NCBI GenBank assembly: GCA_003220535.1
Contig: QHSU01000103.1
Location: forward strand, 1 to 33,221
Reading direction: 5' to 3'
Length of the DNA: 33,221 nt
Source of the DNA: Candidatus Rokuibacteriota bacterium
Lineage (GTDB): Bacteria > Methylomirabilota > Methylomirabilia > Rokubacteriales > CSP1-6
Below the pieces are notes generated by a model. It was not told the DNA's origin. It saw only the letters and a program-made list of their open reading frames with translations, and searched no databases. Shown here in pieces: positions 1-8,159 of this stretch. Position 1 is the first letter of the stretch. Each line of letters opens with the position of its first letter. The position numbers and the translations under genes are program-made.

Positions 1-613
1 CGCGACGGACCATGGCGCCTCCACGAAAGCTAGCCAGCGATCGCTGCTTGCGGTCGTCGCCATCGAAGACTTCATGCATGACCATGGTGTGGCGCCTCTT
101 GGCCCGTCAACAAAATTGCGTTCCGACACCGTGCAACGGCGGCCACCCAGCAAAACAGCGGGTGTCGGCCGTCAGTTCTGCACCGTGAAGTAGTCTAGAA
201 GCTCTTCAGAAAGCTGACCATGCAGTTCCAGGCGACAATGGCAGTCGTGGCGAGAATTCGGCATCCGGAGCGGCGCCCCAGGCGAGCGAGCGGCGGGATC
301 AGACAACGGCACAGGGGCGGCCTGACTCACAGCATCGTCTGCCAAGCAACCCACAAGACCGACGCGCTCGTTCGACCGATCGAACTGCATCGTACGCGAA
401 GAGGCGACCTCAAGGCAGACCTGCAGATGATTGACCTCCTGTTGAAGGAGGCGAGCCAATGATGATTTGGCTCGCGGACCGAGCCCTGCAGTGCCTGCAG
501 GGGCACCGGCCTACTTCAATGAGAGCGATCCTGGAGAAGAACGTTAGGCGATCTCTCCAGGTTGCCTACGAGACCGGCGTGATCTCCGCGCGCCTAATCC
601 ATGTCCAACTCGA
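1..613. other. Gene-poor left end
   Basis: No open frame on either strand here has a recognisable domain, a good ribosome binding site or convincing codon bias. The short frames that exist overlap each other on both strands, as expected for chance openings in GC-rich DNA. The only clear structure is a pair of adjacent inverted repeats at 435-475, described separately. The stretch runs into tyrosinase debris, so it is probably decayed sequence. Confidence 0.5.
435..475. repeat. Two adjacent inverted repeats (hairpins)
   Basis: CCTCC at 435-439 pairs with GGAGG at 447-451. Immediately after, GCGAGCCAA at 451-459 pairs perfectly with TTGGCTCGC at 467-475 around a 7-nt loop. The second is a 9-bp perfect stem. 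There is no T-run, so it is not a classic intrinsic terminator. It could be an operator, an RNA hairpin or an insertion-element end; the sequence does not decide. Confidence 0.5.
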
Positions 614-844
614 GTGTCTCGCGTCCCGGAGTTTCACTTGGCGGCCGAGGCGCTCAATGGCTTCGCGACGTTCACGGCGTTCCAGGCAGCTATCGAGGGC
701 GCGGTCCATGCCGGCGTTCACAGTGCCGTGGGGGGCGACATGGAGACCGGCTCCTCACCCTCGGACCCGCTGTTCTGGCTCCATCACGCGAACATCGACC
801 GGCTCTGGGCCAAATGGCAGAAGCAGCATCCCGGCGTTAAGCCT
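614..844 (+). pseudogene. Tyrosinase CuB-domain fragment
   Basis: About 75 codons match the CuB half of the tyrosinase common central domain, a binuclear type-3 copper oxidase that oxidises phenols. Visible hallmarks are His32 and His36 in AVHAGVHSAVGG, then the DPLFWLHHANIDRLW stretch with His57/His58 and Asp62, which would supply the CuB ligands. Upstream sequence shows no CuA domain in any frame. After roughly position 844 the reading continues in unrelated sequence, so both ends are missing. GTG at 614 only opens the frame and is not a credible native start. I read this as a gene relic; a functional short protein is unlikely because a tyrosinase needs both copper sites. Confidence 0.8.
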
Positions 845-1147
845 GTCCTTCGCCAAAACCTCGTCCGAATCGCTCAAGCAGCGCCGAGATCCTCCCACAG
901 TCCAAGACTGCGCGCTTTGCGGAGATGGGCTGCCGGCTACCGGCATCCCCAGACCATGGATCTCGCACGGTCGCACGGTCCGACGGGATTCGGGGTGGAG
1001 GACGGGAGGCGAAAAGGCTCAAGTCGGGGCTGTGGCGCGCGCGTTCGGTGGTAGAGCGGCGGTGCTGGACTACGCCGCCCGTCTGACGTAGCGGTGATGC
1101 AGACCACCGACTTCTGGAATCGGGCTGATCGCGCCGAGCTCCGGCGG
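845..1147. other. No supported gene
   Basis: The stretch continues the frame of the tyrosinase fragment and the antisense frames of the next relic, but nothing in it resembles a protein family. No repeat or hairpin stands out. Confidence 0.4.
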
Positions 1148-1304
1148 CTCGATCGGCCGTCCGTCTTGGGGACGCAGGCGGCCATGACCCACTCTTTCGC
1201 AACGCGTCCACGATCTCAAACGGAAACGTTCCGTCGCGGTCATGCTGCTCGGCGCGCGTGGCGAAGTCCCTCGCGTGCTGCTCGGCGAGCTCGACGAGAC
1301 GCGT
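1148..1304 (-). pseudogene. Acyl-CoA dehydrogenase N-terminal fragment, frameshifted
   Basis: On the minus strand the peptide LAEQHARDFATRAEQHDRDG followed by FPFEIVDALRKSG is the typical first helical segment of the acyl-CoA dehydrogenase N-terminal domain. The family then expects a Leu-Met-Ala-x-x-Val-Pro-Lys run. This is present as MAACVPK, but in a different frame, and is restored by one extra base near 1187-1189. Homology stops shortly after at about 1148. Neither the FAD-binding middle domain nor the catalytic C-terminal domain is present, so this is a relic about 50 residues long. The intact family performs the alpha,beta-dehydrogenation of acyl-CoA thioesters. Confidence 0.7.
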
Positions 1305-1598
1305 GCCGGGCGTCGTGATAGCCGACCGGCGCGTCGACCGCGCGCCGCTCATACCGGCCGCGGCAAGCAGCCCGTCGACTTCCTCCTCCAACATCCGCTG
1401 ACAAGAGCTGCTGCATGCCCTGCCGGGCGCAGGCTTCCAGCGTCGATCAGGTCGTGCTTGACGCCGCGACCGACTCGGTGCTCTGCTTCGTCGCAGGCAG
1501 TGTCTTCTCGTGTTCGGGCGTTGACACGCCCGACGTTCTTGACAGCGAACCTTCTGGAACGTCTGGCTCGACAAGCGCTGACGGAAGAGGGGCGGGCG

Positions 1599-2190
1599 AT
1601 GGCGAACGACCGCGGGCTGCTGCCAAAGGCGCGGCGCGAAGACCTTACCGAGGAGCTCAGAGGCCGGCTCGATCGCTGGTACCGCGACGCCTACGAGGAC
1701 GACAACCTCTTCCTGACGATGGCGCGCCGCCCGGGCCCGCTCGACGCCACCATGGGATTCGTCCGCTACGCGTACGGCGGGGCGTCCAGCATCGAGCCCG
1801 AGCTGTTCGAGATCGTCCGGGTCCGACTCGCGTGGAAGAACCGCTGCGTCCACTGAAGCCTCGCGCGCTCCTCCTCGGCCGTGCGCCGGGACGCGACGGA
1901 AGCTTCTGATGGCGAAGCTCGCGGACTATGAGCATGCGGACCTGCCTTGTCGCACCAAGGCGGCGCTCCGATACGTGGATCGCCTGACGTCGGACGCGTG
2001 GCAGATCGACCGGGCGTTCTACGACGACCTCCGGCGCGATCTCACCGACGACGAGTTGCTCGATCTCGGCATTGTGGCGATGTTCTTCAACGGCTGGCAG
2101 CGCCTGATCGATGCGTTCGGCATCGTGCCCGACCACTGGCAAGAGGGCGACGCGCTCCCGTTCGGACCGCTGAAGAGCCCGGGGAACTAG
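1599..2190 (+). pseudogene. Carboxymuconolactone decarboxylase-family gene, frameshifted
   Basis: The ATG at 1599 follows a GAGG-like ribosome binding site. Codons read through TMARRPGPLDATMGFVRYA and ELFEIVRVRLAWKNRCVH, then stop at about 1855. The same protein resumes in another frame with KLADYEHADLP, YVDRLT and DDELLDLGIVAMFFNGWQRL, ending at 2190. Together they make one AhpD/CMD-fold protein of about 195 residues. The broken part, around 1853-1910, is where the second cysteine of the family's CxxC centre should lie; only the first Cys (NRCVH) is clear. At least one and probably two indels are needed to restore it. Such proteins are alkylhydroperoxidase-like or lactone decarboxylases; the substrate cannot be told. 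A sequencing error remains possible. Confidence 0.8.
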
Positions 2191-2228
2191 GCGCCCGGGG
2201 GTGCAGGTGACGGACCAATCCCTTTGAT

Positions 2229-2240
2229 GACCGAACGGTC
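2229..2240. promoter_or_regulatory. TetR-like palindrome
   Basis: GACCGAACGGTC is a 5-2-5 inverted repeat (GACCG/CGGTC) of the kind bound by many TetR-family repressors. It sits just after the decayed CMD-family gene; genes of that family often neighbour TetR regulators. No TetR gene is in the window, so the assignment rests on shape alone. Confidence 0.3.
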
Positions 2241-2302
2241 GTCGGTCCAAAATCCAATCCCCGTAATCATGAGCGACGCGGGTTAGCGGACGCAGCAGCC
2301 GT

Positions 2303-2330
2303 TAACCCCCTTCGTTTGCCAAGACTTCAC
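2303..2330 (+). repeat. Shared 28-bp upstream element, copy A
   Basis: This matches 20918-20945 at 25 of 28 positions, same orientation, with common blocks TAACCCC, TTCGTTTGCC and GACTTCAC. It ends 170 bp before the start of the oxidoreductase gene; the other copy ends 132 bp before a peptide-type substrate-binding protein. Conserved position ahead of two transport loci suggests a shared operator or promoter part, or a dispersed repeat. Confidence 0.5.
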
Positions 2331-2418
2331 CCAGGAATTGGGGCATCTGCCCTAGAAACCGCCGGTCGACGACGCAGCGGACAGAAGCTCAGAGAGTCGC
2401 CTACTCGGAAGTCTGAAT

Positions 2419-2439
2419 CGAATACCATTCGGGCCACCA
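2419..2439 (+). repeat. tRNA-3'-end-like sequence, diverged third copy
   Basis: Eighteen of 21 bases match the tRNA-end remnant at 14975-14995, including the terminal GGGCCACCA. No tRNA body lies upstream. It may be an older attachment-site scar or chance similarity. Confidence 0.3.
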
Positions 2440-2489
2440 AGGAATCAGTTGTGATAGTGTTGCCGCCACTCGCCGGTCGCGCATCACAC

Positions 2490-2494
2490 GGAGG
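2490..2494 (+). promoter_or_regulatory. Ribosome binding site that points to a CTG start
   Basis: GGAGG is followed after 6 nt by CTG CGC TTC GGC, which encodes the expected first residues of the Gfo/Idh/MocA Rossmann fold. The nearest in-frame canonical start, TTG at 2513, would remove the first beta strand. Confidence 0.6.
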
Positions 2495-2500
2495 TGCAGG

Positions 2501-3520
2501 CTGCGCTTCGGCTTGATCGGCTACGGCGCGTGGGGCAAGCATCACGCCCGGGCCATCCGCGCAGCGCCCGGGCTGACGCTGGCCGGCGTGGCCTGTGGCA
2601 GCGACGTCAGCGCGGACGCGGCGCGACGTGATCTGCCGAGCATCCGCGTGTACCGCGACTACCGTGAGCTGCTCCGCGATCCTTCCATCGAGGCCGTCGA
2701 TGTCGTCACGCCGAACCACCTGCACGGCGAGGTCGGCGTGGCCGCGCTGGAGGCGGGCAAGGACGTGCTGCTCGAGAAGCCGATGGCCGTCACGCTCGCT
2801 GAGTGCGATCGACTCGTCGCCGCCGCCGAGCGCTCGAACCGGGTACTCACCGTCGGTCACGAGCTCCGGGTGTCGACCCAGTGGGCCGCCATCAAGAGCC
2901 TGCTCGACGCCGGCGAGATCGGTCACCCGCTATACGGGCTGGTGACGCTCTTTCGCCATCCGTACCGGCCCGGGTCGGGAGGGTGGCGCTACGCGGCGGA
3001 CCGGGTCGGCTCGTGGATCCTCGAAGAGCCCGTGCACTTCGTCGACTTCGTGATGTGGTACTTCGAGTCGGTGGGCGATCCCATCTCCGTCTTGGCCGTC
3101 GGGAACAGCAAAAATCGACAGGCCGGTATGTCCGACAACGTCTCGGCCATCATCCGCTTCCCGCGCGGCGTCTATGCGGTGATCACGCAGACGCTTGCGG
3201 GATTCGAGCACCACTCGGCGGTCGAGATCGTGGGGACGGAGGGGGCGATCCGGACATGGTGGTCGGCGACGACGGCGCGGACGCTCGAGCCGAGCCACGA
3301 GCTGAAGGTCCAGCGCCGCGGCGCGACGGAATGCGAGACGCTCACGCTCGCGCCCTCGGGCGAGCTGTTCGAGCTCGGGGAGGAGATCCGTCAGACGGCG
3401 GCGGCCTTCGGCGAGCGGCGTCCTCTCGTCTCCGGCATGGAGGCCCGCAAGAGGGTCCTCGTGTGCCTGGAGGCCGAGCGCTCGCTGCGCGAGGGGCGCG
3501 AGGTGAGCTTGAAGTTCTGA
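2501..3520 (+). CDS. Gfo/Idh/MocA family oxidoreductase
   Basis: This is an NAD(P)-dependent sugar or polyol dehydrogenase-like protein of 339 residues, a normal family length. From the CTG start it reads MRFGLIGYGAWGKHH, giving the beta1 strand and the GxGxxG nucleotide-binding loop at residues 7-12. The family EKP motif is at residues 92-94 (VLLEKPMAV), where Lys93 normally contacts cofactor and substrate. EEPVHFVDFVMWY matches the region holding the conserved catalytic Asp/His pair, here His in VHFVD. The start at 2501 was chosen because of the GGAGG six bases upstream and the complete Rossmann strand. It is the first gene of an operon with a sugar ABC transporter, so it probably oxidises the imported sugar or a derivative. 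The substrate cannot be inferred. Confidence 0.9.
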   Translation: MRFGLIGYGAWGKHHARAIRAAPGLTLAGVACGSDVSADAARRDLPSIRVYRDYRELLRDPSIEAVDVVTPNHLHGEVGVAALEAGKDVLLEKPMAVTLAECDRLVAAAERSNRVLTVGHELRVSTQWAAIKSLLDAGEIGHPLYGLVTLFRHPYRPGSGGWRYAADRVGSWILEEPVHFVDFVMWYFESVGDPISVLAVGNSKNRQAGMSDNVSAIIRFPRGVYAVITQTLAGFEHHSAVEIVGTEGAIRTWWSATTARTLEPSHELKVQRRGATECETLTLAPSGELFELGEEIRQTAAAFGERRPLVSGMEARKRVLVCLEAERSLREGREVSLKF

Positions 3521-3540
3521 GAGCAAGGAGGCGTATCGAG

Positions 3541-4779
3541 ATGCGTCGGACACTGAACCACATCGTGATCGGGGTGCTCGCGCTGGGCCTGCTGACCTGG
3601 CCCGTGGCGGCCCAGCAGAAGAAGCTGAGCCTTCTCACCTGGAACATTCCCATCTACAAAGAGAAGATCGAGGGCTGGATCGCCGACTTCAAGAAGATCC
3701 ATCCCGACGTGACGGTAGAGTGGTTCGACAAGAAGGGTCCGGAGTGGGGGCCGTTCTACCAGACCCAGGTCGTGGCCGGCACCGCTCCCGACATCATCGA
3801 CACGCAGGGCGCCATCTGGCTCGAGTACGCTGCCAACGGCGGCCTGGTGGACATCACGCCCTACCTGCAGCGTGACCCCTCGCTGAAGGATTACTACAAC
3901 CCCAGGTTCCTCCAGACGTGGGTGTACGAGGGGAAGAACTACATGGTCCCCTTCTACGTCAGCAAGACGCTCCTCTTCTACAACAAGACGATGCTCAAGG
4001 AGGCGGGCATCGCGCGACCGCCCCAGACCTTCGACGAGCTGCTCGACGCCGCGCGCAAGATGACGAAGGGTGAGAAGTCGGGCTTCATGACACTCAACTT
4101 CGACTGGCTCTACTGGCCGCTGCTGACCATGAACGGCGTGGAGCTGCTGACCCCCGATCTGAAGAAGGCGGCCTTCAACACGCCGGCCGCTGTGAAAACG
4201 GTCGAGGCACTCGCCCAGGCGACGGCCGACGGCACCATCAACAAGATCGCGTGGACCGGCCGCTGGGTCGAGCCCAACAACGCGTTCGCGAGCGGGACGG
4301 TGGGGCTCTACCAGGCGCACGCGCCGGCCTTCTTCTACGCGCGCGGCGGCGCGCCGTGGGTCAACGGCGACACGCTGGGCGCCACGCAGATGCCGGGTGG
4401 ATTCGCCGTGCCCAACTCCCACGGCCTCGGCATCTCGAAGTCGAGCAAGTATCCCGATCTGGCCTGGGAGTTCATCAAGCTCGCCACGAGCGAGAAGTGG
4501 GCGTACACGTTCGGCAAGAACTTCAAGCTATTCACCGGCACCCGGGTCGATAGCCGGCTCATGGAGGAGCTGCAGAAGGAAGACCCGCTAGCGGCCTCCG
4601 TCATGAAGACGCAGCTTGAGCAGGTCGACAAGCTCGTCGCCACCTGGCCGCTCGGCAAGGACGCGCAGATCAAGGAGGCGTTCTACTCGGAGTTCCAGGC
4701 GGCCGTGCTCGGACGCAAGCCGGCCGCGGCGGCGCTAGCCGAGGCCGAGCGGAAGGTGAACCGGCTGCTGGCTCGCTGA
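3541..4779 (+). CDS. Sugar ABC transporter substrate-binding protein
   Basis: A 412-residue family 1 extracellular solute-binding protein, the class that binds mono- and oligosaccharides in the periplasm. A Sec signal peptide (MRRTLNHIVIGVLALGLLTW, cleavage likely after PVAA) precedes the mature domain. Family features include LLTWN at the start of the first lobe, VVAGTAPDIIDTQGAIWLEY, and the aromatic-rich binding region FYNKTMLKEAGI. GGAGG precedes the ATG at 3541 by about ten bases. It lies 20 bp after the oxidoreductase gene and just before two permease genes, so it should deliver substrate to them. The many Trp and Tyr residues (WLYWPLLTM, WTGRWVEPNN) fit sugar stacking. Ligand unknown. 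Confidence 0.92.
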   Translation: MRRTLNHIVIGVLALGLLTWPVAAQQKKLSLLTWNIPIYKEKIEGWIADFKKIHPDVTVEWFDKKGPEWGPFYQTQVVAGTAPDIIDTQGAIWLEYAANGGLVDITPYLQRDPSLKDYYNPRFLQTWVYEGKNYMVPFYVSKTLLFYNKTMLKEAGIARPPQTFDELLDAARKMTKGEKSGFMTLNFDWLYWPLLTMNGVELLTPDLKKAAFNTPAAVKTVEALAQATADGTINKIAWTGRWVEPNNAFASGTVGLYQAHAPAFFYARGGAPWVNGDTLGATQMPGGFAVPNSHGLGISKSSKYPDLAWEFIKLATSEKWAYTFGKNFKLFTGTRVDSRLMEELQKEDPLAASVMKTQLEQVDKLVATWPLGKDAQIKEAFYSEFQAAVLGRKPAAAALAEAERKVNRLLAR

Positions 4780-4781
4780 GG
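4778..4781 (+). promoter_or_regulatory. Ribosome binding site before an ATC start
   Basis: GAGG overlaps the stop codon of the preceding gene and is followed after 5 nt by ATC ACG GCA. The open frame extends back only to about 4760 and holds no ATG, GTG or TTG before the first membrane helix, so ATC at 4787 is the best placed start. Confidence 0.45.
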
Positions 4782-4786
4782 TCGCG

Positions 4787-5683
4787 ATCACGGCACGGCG
4801 GGCGCGGGGGGCGGTCTTCGTCTGGGCGTTCCTCGCGCCCTCGCTCACGATCTTCCTGCTCTACCGCATCCTGCCCCTGCTGTGGAACGCGGCGCTGTCG
4901 GTGCAATCGTGGTCGCCGTTCAAGCCGAGCACGTTCGCGGGGCTGACGCACTATCAGGAGCTCTTCTTCTACGACGAGGTCTTCTGGAAGAGTCTCTGGA
5001 ACACCGTGGTGTTCATGTCGAGCTCGCCGATCGCCATTGGGCTGGCCCTCGCGCTGGCGCTCCTGGTCGACACGCGGATCCGCGGGCGGGGCGTCTACCG
5101 TGCCATCATCTTCATCTCCTATCCGCTCATGACCGTGGCGGTCGGCATCATCTGGCGCTGGCTGTACGACGAGAAGGTCGGCCTCATCAACTACGTCCTG
5201 TTATCGCTGCACCTCACGCAGCGCCGGATCGCCTTCCTCGACTCCTACGAGTGGGCAATGCCTTCGGTGGTGGTGGCCGCGGTGTGGCAGATCGTCGGCT
5301 TCTTCATGGTCATCCTGCTCGCCGGTCTGCAGAACATCCCGCCCAACCTCGAGGAGGCGGCGGCGCTCGATGGCGCCTCGGCAGGACAGCGGTTCCGCCA
5401 CATCACGTTGCCGCTGCTGCGGCCGGCCATCTTCCTGTGCCTGATGATCGGAGTCATCAACTCGTTCACGAGCTTCGACCTCATCTACGTGATGACCGGC
5501 GGAGGCCCCAACTACGCGACCGAAGTGCTCATCACCTACATCTATCGAGTGGCCTTCGTGCTGTCGAAGTTCGACTACGCCGCCGCCCTCACGATCGTGC
5601 TCTTCGTCTTCCTGCTGATAGTCACGGCAGTGGCCAATCGGCTGACCGGCGGCGAGGCGGGGGCGGTCGATGCGGCCGAGTAG
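4787..5683 (+). CDS. Sugar ABC transporter permease (MalF-type)
   Basis: An inner-membrane subunit of a carbohydrate ABC importer, about 298 residues with six predicted membrane segments, the first at AVFVWAFLAPSLTIFLLY. The EAA loop that docks the ATPase is clear: EEAAALDGASAGQRFRHITLPLL. Later YVMTGGGPNYATEVLITYIY is a strong MalF/UgpA-class signature. The start is unusual. Protein similarity clearly extends upstream of the first GTG at 4901, which would delete helix 1, and the only start-like codon with a properly spaced Shine-Dalgarno (GAGG, 5 nt) is ATC at 4787. A base error at that codon is the simple alternative. The 3' end overlaps the next permease by 14 bp. Confidence 0.88.
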   Translation: MTARRARGAVFVWAFLAPSLTIFLLYRILPLLWNAALSVQSWSPFKPSTFAGLTHYQELFFYDEVFWKSLWNTVVFMSSSPIAIGLALALALLVDTRIRGRGVYRAIIFISYPLMTVAVGIIWRWLYDEKVGLINYVLLSLHLTQRRIAFLDSYEWAMPSVVVAAVWQIVGFFMVILLAGLQNIPPNLEEAAALDGASAGQRFRHITLPLLRPAIFLCLMIGVINSFTSFDLIYVMTGGGPNYATEVLITYIYRVAFVLSKFDYAAALTIVLFVFLLIVTAVANRLTGGEAGAVDAAE

Positions 5684-6482
5684 GACCGCCGCGGTGCACG
5701 CCACGCTCGGCGCCGTGTCGGTGGTGATGCTCGTGCCCTTCTACTGGGTGCTCAAGACGAGCCTGACCGGCGAGAATATCTTCCAGTATCCCCCCGCACT
5801 GTTGCCGAGGGTGATGCATCCCTTCTACTACGTGGACGTCTGGTACTACATCCCGTTCGTCCGTTACGTGATCAACAGCGTGATCGTCTCGGTCATCGTC
5901 GTCGCCGCCAATCTCGTGTGCAACGCACTGGCCGCTTACGCGCTCACCCTGCGCTTTCGCGGCAAGCGTGCGATCGTCGCGCTGCTCCTGAGCTGCATGC
6001 TGATTCCCTTCCAGGCGACGATCATCCCAGCCTATCTCATAACCAAGGAGCTACACCTCCTGAACAGCCACCTCGGGCTGGCGCTGCCGCTCTGCTCGAC
6101 CATAGTCTGCATCTTCGTCTTCAAGGCGAGCTTCGACGCGGTGCCACGCTCGCTCATCGACGCCGCCCGCATCGACGGTCTGGCCGAGTGGCGCATCATC
6201 CGCCACGTGATGCTGCCGCTGTCGACGTCGGCGATAGCCACCACCGTGATCCTGTCGTTCATCTGGTCGTGGAACAGCTTTCTGTGGCCGCTCATCGTCA
6301 TCCGTAACCCGGAGATGCAGACGCTGCCGCTCGGGCTGTCGACGTTTCTGAGCTACATGGAGAACACCACCGGCGCGCTCTACGCGTTTTGCATCATGGT
6401 GCTGGCGCCGGGGGTCGCGCTGTTCCTGCTCGAGCAGCGCCGCTTCATCGACGGCCTCACGTCGGGAGCGACCAAGGGATGA
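5670..6482 (+). CDS. Sugar ABC transporter permease (MalG-type)
   Basis: The second membrane subunit of the same importer, 270 residues with six predicted helices. The EAA motif appears as DAARIDGLAEWRIIRHVMLP at about residues 166-185. WSWNSFLWPLIV and the terminal LEQRRFIDGLTSGATKG are standard for MalG/UgpE-class permeases, the latter being the family's conserved C-terminal GLTxGAxKG tail. The ATG lies inside the end of the upstream permease gene, indicating translational coupling. No ATP-binding subunit is encoded nearby, so the pair must use an ATPase encoded elsewhere, as is known for shared MsmX/UgpC-type ATPases. Confidence 0.93.
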   Translation: MRPSRTAAVHATLGAVSVVMLVPFYWVLKTSLTGENIFQYPPALLPRVMHPFYYVDVWYYIPFVRYVINSVIVSVIVVAANLVCNALAAYALTLRFRGKRAIVALLLSCMLIPFQATIIPAYLITKELHLLNSHLGLALPLCSTIVCIFVFKASFDAVPRSLIDAARIDGLAEWRIIRHVMLPLSTSAIATTVILSFIWSWNSFLWPLIVIRNPEMQTLPLGLSTFLSYMENTTGALYAFCIMVLAPGVALFLLEQRRFIDGLTSGATKG

Positions 6483-6832
6483 GATACGTCTGGGTCGCCG
6501 CCGCGCTGGTGCTGCTGATCGGCAGCTGCACTCTCTGGGTCGGGCTACACGACGACGGCGTGGTGCGCGGGCGTGTCGTGCAGCCCGACGGGCAGCCGGC
6601 CGTCGGAGCCACCGTCAGCTTCTGGGAGAAGACGCTGACGACGCTGGAGCGGCGGGCCGCGACTCAGACGGGATCCGACGGTCGCTTCGTCCTGACCGGC
6701 CAGCCAGCGCACCACTTCGCACTGCAAGCAGAGAAGAGCGGGTTCGACGCTTCTCCCCGCACGCTCTATCGCCGCTACTTCCGCGGGCAGAACCTGGTGC
6801 TCGACGAACCCCTGCGCCTGGGCGCGCGGTAG
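6479..6832 (+). CDS. Small lipoprotein with carboxypeptidase-regulatory-like domain
   Basis: 117 residues. The N-terminus MRYVWVAAALVLLIGSC is a hydrophobic signal ending in a lipobox-like IGSC, so the mature protein may be lipid-anchored at Cys17. The rest (VVRGRVVQPDGQPAVGATVS, SDGRFVLTG, then LQAEKSGFD) is one copy of the Ig-like beta-sandwich fold typical of CarboxypepD_reg/Cna-B-like domains. The ATG overlaps the stop of the MalG-type permease by 3 bp (ATGA), so it belongs to the transport operon. Its role is unknown; an accessory surface or periplasmic factor for the transporter is a reasonable inference. Confidence 0.75.
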   Translation: MRYVWVAAALVLLIGSCTLWVGLHDDGVVRGRVVQPDGQPAVGATVSFWEKTLTTLERRAATQTGSDGRFVLTGQPAHHFALQAEKSGFDASPRTLYRRYFRGQNLVLDEPLRLGAR

Positions 6833-7025
6833 CGAGTCCCGGCGGCAGCGGGCCGAATGACAATCGTCCGCGTGACGTTGGCCGGAACCCGACGGCAGGT
6901 CAGAACTGGCGTAAGGTGACGGTCCGGCGGTCTACCACGGCCGGGAGGGATCTCGAATCGGGAAGGGCTCATAGCGGCGTTGAAAAGTTCGCCGCCGGCG
7001 TCCAATCATGACGAGCTGACGACCA

Positions 7026-7262
7026 CTAGGCGGACGCGTGGGCTGGCGTCGGTCGAGAGACAACCGGCTCCTCGCGGATCGCGAACACGAGGGCCGACGC
7101 CACGAAGGCCAATAGCGCGGCGGAAACGAACGCCCGCGAATAGCTGCCCGTCCACTCGAACACCCAACCAGGCCAGCGCGGCGCCCAGCGCGGTGCCAAC
7201 CTGATGGGAAAACGTCTACAACGAACACCGACCGCACCAAGGCTACCGCCTGCGTGGCCACC
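7026..7262 (-). pseudogene. MFS transporter C-terminal remnant
   Basis: On the minus strand the peptide GWVFEWTGSYSRAFVSAALL followed by FVASALVFAIREEPV and a stop at 7026-7028 is the last-helix region of a major facilitator superfamily transporter. Immediately upstream, VGTALGAALA, part of the previous helix, reads in a different frame, so at least one frameshift separates them. Nothing before about 7262 continues the protein. Only the last two or so of twelve helices survive. Confidence 0.6.
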
Positions 7263-7454
7263 TACCGGCTACGCGGTTCTGGGGCGCCGTACCGGTCGCG
7301 CGTTAAACTCATGCCCTGCTCTGGGACGGTCGTGGCGTTAACACCGTTTCGACTCGGGACAGCCTAGTCCCTCTCTCTGCAAATCTTTTCACGCATTGAC
7401 AGCCTCTCTAGGCGTGCTACAAGGGCAAGCACTTTAGATCCTCTTATTCCGGAA

Positions 7455-8090
7455 ATGAGGTGCCGTATCGAGACGATCGCACTCATACTCCTGGTCCTGC
7501 TTGTCCTCGCTGCGCCCGTCACGGCTACCACGATCGGCCCCCGCGACATCCTTATTTCCAATTGGGCCAGCGACGGCATTGGCCGATTTGTCAACGGTCA
7601 GCGCGCGTCCACGTCGCTCCCGTACCCCAATATTCAGCGTGGCTACCTCGCGCAAGACAGCGCGTTCGCGCTATGGGGGGCGATGGCTATGCGCTGGACC
7701 GTTCCCATGTGGGCGGCGATTCTCGCCGGAGCAATCCTTGGTGGCGCTTCAGGCGCATTTGCCTGGAAGCAGACCATGCCTTCTCTGGAGGAGACGCGAC
7801 TTCGAGTCGAGCTCCGCTACTGGATTTCCTCAGGAGAGACTGCCAGAGACAACTTCATTCACGAGTTGGGCCTTCTCAGGCTCGGGCATCACAACGCTCA
7901 GATCGCTACACATCGGGCTCGCCAGATAGAGCAGTGGCGTGAACGTCTCGGAGCCGCGATCGCTCGACAGACGGTTCTACGCGTAGAAGAGACGACCGCA
8001 TTCGTCATGTCAACCACAGGAAATCGCATTTCCGATTCAATAAGGGCGCTCAAGGTGCTGCTGCGAGACTGGCGCAGCTTTAAGCGGTGA
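7455..8090 (+). CDS. Hypothetical membrane-anchored protein
   Basis: 211 residues that I do not recognise as a family. Residues 1-25 (RIETIALILLVLLVLAAPVT) form a signal peptide or anchor. WTVPMWAAILAGAILGGASGAFAW at about 81-104 is a second membrane segment with small-residue GxxxG-like spacing. The C-terminal 100 residues are charged and helical (MPSLEETRLRVELRYW, ATHRARQIEQWRERLGAAIA) and look coiled-coil-like. Between the helices, DILISNWASDGIGRF is extracytoplasmic if the first helix is a signal. The ATG at 7455 is preceded only by a weak GGAA. Neighbours are also poorly conserved, and base composition is less GC-biased than in the transport operons, so transferred DNA is plausible. Confidence 0.6.
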   Translation: MRCRIETIALILLVLLVLAAPVTATTIGPRDILISNWASDGIGRFVNGQRASTSLPYPNIQRGYLAQDSAFALWGAMAMRWTVPMWAAILAGAILGGASGAFAWKQTMPSLEETRLRVELRYWISSGETARDNFIHELGLLRLGHHNAQIATHRARQIEQWRERLGAAIARQTVLRVEETTAFVMSTTGNRISDSIRALKVLLRDWRSFKR

Positions 8091-8159
8091 GCGTCCGTAG
8101 GCTCAATCACGCGGACACCTGCTCCGAGCTCTGGCAATCCGCCGCACAGATCGCGCATA

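Larger units (their letters stand above)
2191..2500. other. Intergenic region upstream of the sugar-transport operon
   Basis: There is no gene in this gap of about 310 bp. It holds a palindrome (2229-2240), a copy of a 28-bp element shared with the 21-kb locus (2303-2330), a tRNA-3'-end-like sequence (2419-2439) and the Shine-Dalgarno sequence of the next gene (2490-2494). The promoter of the operon probably lies here. Confidence 0.6.
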
